Below, in pieces: positions 60,930 to 64,000 of a DNA stretch of 64,000 nucleotides. Made by a program: the position numbers and the translations under genes. Below the pieces are notes generated by a model. That model saw nothing but the letters and a program-made list of their open reading frames with translations. It ran no database searches and had not been told where the DNA came from. Numbering within the stretch: position 1 is the stretch's first letter; each line of letters starts with the position of its first letter. This stretch comes from Nymphaea colorata (Eukaryota > Streptophyta > Magnoliopsida > Nymphaeales > Nymphaeaceae), in NCBI RefSeq assembly GCF_008831285.2, contig NC_045141.1, forward strand, positions 1,180,001 through 1,244,000. The letters run 5' to 3'.

Positions 60930-62399
60930 AGGATTTGGGGGGCAACTGCACTATCATTCACCCAATTGCTTATTAGAGTTGGAGAAAATCATGGACAAGG
61001 CAAGGTACTTCGACATAGGGGTCTTCAACTTGTTGCAAACAATCATCCATCATTGTATGTAGCCTCACTCCTTTTCCCTTGGTTTTTTTGTAGAGACTAG
61101 TCAAATAGTTTACAATAGGTATCATCTATGTGTTGTGTTCAAACCTTTCTATAAAGACGTCAACCACTTAATCAAAATCACAAAGCTCCACAAGATTAAA
61201 GTTATCTCTGTACCAGTGGGCAGCGGCTCCTTCCCAAACTCCATAGGAAACCTTGGAAAAGTTCCTATTATTGTCCTTGTACTGATAAAACTCATTGACA
61301 AATTTTGTGAAGTGTGCCTTTGAGTCAGTTGTACTATCATATATACAAATTTTTCTAAGAACATCTTACACCTTGTCATCTCCCTCAACCCCCTCGAAAA
61401 ATTTACCACGGTGTAAGTGTTACATTCGACACTTTGTCTTGTTGGACATGTATTTTGAGTTCCATTCCTATGTGTGTGTGTGTGGCCATACTCCTGCACT
61501 CAAATTTTTTGAAAATGTTCCATACTCATACCTGTACCCATACCAACACCATACCAACACCAATAACGGTACTTATGTGACATATGTTGCCACAAATATT
61601 CTCGGGTTTTTAATGGAAAGGTTTTTCTAGGGTATTTTTTGGTGAAGTTATTTTTCTTGAAAAAAATCTTGGAAAATTTAAAAATTAAAAATTAAAAAAT
61701 TGATAAAAATAAAATAAATGAGAAACTAATAAAAAGACATTGTAAAAACTAGATAAAATGAAAAAATAAAGTTTTAACAATGACAAAAATGATGATAAAT
61801 AACTTCATTAAGTTTGAATTTGACTTCATAATGATATTCATGTAGAAACAAGAAAAACGAAAAAAGAAGGAAAAAAGTAGCCAAAAACATGATAAAAAAA
61901 TAAAAATGTGATAAATATATTTTCACATTTTCTTAAAAAACATGCTTTTTTGGGTTTTTCATTTTTTTTTTAAATATCTCAATAATTTTTATCACAATAT
62001 TTGTGTCAATGTTACAAACATCTAGAAAAATAAAAGGTCTTCTATGAGGCTGAAAGACAATGTGAATTGTGCACTTGCAAAAGAAAACCAAGTTTACATT
62101 CATTTAATTCCAGAATTCTTTTCATATTTAAGTCGTCGAAGTAAATAATGTTAAGTACAAATGTAGATTGAAATTGAGTTAAATTTCTTAGTTCTCCTTT
62201 ATTATTTTTCTTAATATGTGGACCTCTTTCTAACCTTATTAAGCAATCCCTATTCACGTTGCGTTTAAGGCTAATGACATTAGAATGATCATTTATCTCT
62301 CTTCTTTTACTCTCTTTCCTCTCCTTTTCATATCATGAGTTTCAACATGGTATGAAAGCTTTTCATGATTCTTCAAACCAAAGTCCTATGGGGGAAGAT
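60930..62399. other. No gene recognised; AT-rich pair
   Basis: The stretch about 61600-61760 (GGTTTTTCTAGGGTATTTTT, then TTAAAAATTAAAAATT) has the same order of words as 62945-63080, so both may be copies of one non-autonomous element. No gene seen. Confidence 0.4.
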
Positions 62400-63520
62400 G
62401 AGTCAAATAGGAGCCAAAGATACAGAATCTGTATGTCCTTGTCTTGTCTTGGCTGCATAGAAGTGTGTTCAAGGGATGCTGAAATCCATTGTATGTGACT
62501 GTGACACTATTCCTCGGCCACTTTTGAAGCTACAAGGAACTGCACTCAATCTCACTACCTCTCACTACCTGTGATGTTATGCAGAACTTCAGCCACATAA
62601 CTGGACACGTTACGTTACTTAATTGCGGGCCGAATTTGCTTACAACACAGCCTCTCATTCTGCGCGGGCCGAATTTGCTTACAACACAGCCTCTCATTCT
62701 GCTATGGGACTTTCCCCTTGGAAATAGCCTATAGAAGACCACCACCGAAGCTGTGCCGGTTCCATCCTCACACTGAGCAGTTGAGGAGGTTCACATTCAA
62801 CTCAAGTTTCAACAAAGTGTTAGAAGTAATTAGGCAAAGGTTAGTCACAACTCAAAACAGAACAGTAGAGCAGCACAATAAGGGTCATTGTGACGAGTTC
62901 AAGGTTGAAAATTAGAGCCTCATTGTCACAAATGTCCTCCTCGAGGAATTATCGGTGAGGTTTTTCTCAAGTATCTTTCGGTAAAGGTATTCCTCTTGGA
63001 AAAGTCTCAGGAAATTTTCAGTAATTTTTAAAAATTAAAAATTCCTAAAAATTGTAAAAATACTAAAAAATAAAAAATACAAGAACTCAAGAGAGATTTT
63101 TCCAAATCTAACAAAATTTTGCTATTTTTTCATTTTGCCTGTATTTCTCATAAATATCGTGAGATGTTGACAGTGGATTGGATCTAGATTAAGAATTTCC
63201 CAATGGGTAAGGTGCAGTCAAAATCAGCTCGAGGACCCAAGCTTATCTGCACAATATTGAGGTCCTTTCCAAAATCACAAAAGAATAGGACAGATAGTTT
63301 ATTAGCTGCAACTTTCAGAGGACTCCATTATCCATCCTGTCTTTCACATTTCAAGGCTGAAGCGACATTATCCTGAAGTTGTACTTGTTTCCTCGCTACC
63401 TAAAGGGTCACTTTGTCCACTCCAAATAATGCAAGGGTCACGATGGAGGAGTCATTCTCAACTTGAAGTCACGCCTACAGTTGTCCAAAGTAGTTATCTC
63501 TGAACATGTCACATGGGTGC
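62400..63520 (+). mobile_element. Ty3/Gypsy integrase-to-tail fragment
   Basis: Integrase distal region near 62620-62790 (AEFAYNTASHSAMGLSPW, then YRRPPPKLCRFHPHTEQLRR) and a frame to 62915 (FNKVLEVIRQRLVTTQ). After an AT-rich insertion of about 270 bp, a tail near 63290-63480 reads LSEDSIIHPVFHISRLKRHY. The first integrase motif is duplicated in frame. Neither RT nor LTRs are seen. Confidence 0.75.
62625..62702 (+). repeat. 39-bp in-frame tandem duplication
   Basis: 62625-62663 and 62664-62702 are identical; 39 bp keeps the reading frame and doubles the residues RAEFAYNTASHSA of the Gypsy integrase fragment. Confidence 0.92.
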
Positions 63521-63646
63521 GGGGTGCCGATGCCGGTGCAATGGTACATATATAATTGTCTATAAACAACAAAATTATCAAATGACAAGTTCAAAATTTA
63601 GATTACTAAATACCAAATATTTTGTGTATATATAATCTAAATAGAA

Positions 63647-63816
63647 AACACTAAACATACATGATATTGATACCATGCGCCCTATTCAATGTTATTATTT
63701 CTGAACATAATAAAATTCTAAAACATCAGATAACACTAAACATACATGATATTGATACCATGTGCCCTATTCAATGTTATTATTTGTGAACATAATAAAA
63801 TTCTAAAACATCAGAT
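63647..63816. repeat. 85-bp tandem duplication
   Basis: 63647-63731 is repeated at 63732-63816 with about two differences (CATGCGCC against CATGTGCC; TTTCTG against TTTGTG). Non-coding; it ends 18 bp before the MITE at 63835. Confidence 0.92.
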
Positions 63817-63834
63817 TTGAGAAGTGAGAACTGT

Positions 63835-64000
63835 TAGGGCTGCACACCAGCCGAGTTGAGCCCGAGCTTGCCCAACTCGAGCACCACTCGACTCAAAGAG
63901 CTCGAGCTTGAGCTCGACTCGCTTAACTCGAGTAAGTCGGTTAAATATCCAGCGTCTTGCCCATTACAACTTACGAACTGAACGAAAGAAAAAGGACCTC
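63835..64000. mobile_element. hAT-type MITE, cut by window end
   Basis: Starts with TAGGGCTGCACA, the same 12-bp end as the element at 891, followed by the same GAGCTCGAG-rich subterminal DNA. The right end lies outside the window, so a target duplication cannot be tested; the left flank predicts AGAACTGT. Confidence 0.8.

Noticed and set aside
1-64000. CRISPR arrays, bacterial operons, rRNA genes
   Set aside because: No spaced identical repeats or rRNA motifs; sequence is plant nuclear in character.

Overview
This is nuclear DNA from a land plant, most likely a flowering plant with a repeat-rich genome. The evidence is one intron-containing gene whose product closely follows plant AUGMIN subunit 1, typical plant Ty3/Gypsy and Ty1/Copia remnants, hAT and PIF/Harbinger transposons, and a captured piece of a plant PRA1 gene. 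I cannot name the lineage. Only one apparently functional gene is visible. Nearly all other open reading frames are accidental or transposon fragments.

Layout. 1-14.2 kb: no genes. A 563-bp hAT-type MITE lies at 891-1453. Two diverged copies of an unknown repeat family (about 2.7-5.1 and 8.4-11.7 kb) have inverted arms and carry a 48-50-bp subrepeat. A perfect 275-bp tandem duplication lies at 12.2 kb. 14.3-18.95 kb: a decayed plus-strand Ty3/Gypsy element whose gag-protease segment is duplicated; the upstream copy carries a 315-bp hAT MITE and the downstream copy preserves the empty site. 19.4-20.0 kb: minus-strand coding remnant of unknown family. 20-29 kb: AT-rich, non-coding. 29088-33821: a complete but dead minus-strand chromovirus-like Gypsy element with 234-239-bp LTRs, a 5-bp target duplication, an initiator-tRNA primer site and a polypurine tract.

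35682-42571: AUG1 (HAUS1 orthologue), six exons, 293 codons, with a GC-AG second intron. Its 3.7-kb fourth intron holds an antisense Gypsy fragment with an LTR-like promoter. 43086-46383: a complete but mutated hAT transposon, delimited by 10-bp terminal repeats and an 8-bp target duplication; it is the larger relative of the 315-bp MITE at 15 kb. 47.9-50.6 kb: a truncated minus-strand Gypsy element with an open integrase frame. 51975-53151: a PIF/Harbinger-type element carrying a PRA1 gene fragment (a Pack-type element). 54.4-57.8 kb: a decayed plus-strand Copia element interrupted by a 217-bp insertion. 59941-60926: a second element with Harbinger-type ends, a CT-rich minisatellite, and a run of five perfect hairpins next to its right end. 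62.4-63.5 kb: a Gypsy integrase fragment. 63835-end: the first part of another copy of the MITE family seen at 891.

The genes do not form a pathway. The window shows one housekeeping mitotic gene set among nested transposons. I see no new biological system. The points most worth following are the PRA1 capture, the autonomous/MITE hAT pair with an internal empty-site control, the hairpin string, and the inverted-arm repeat family.
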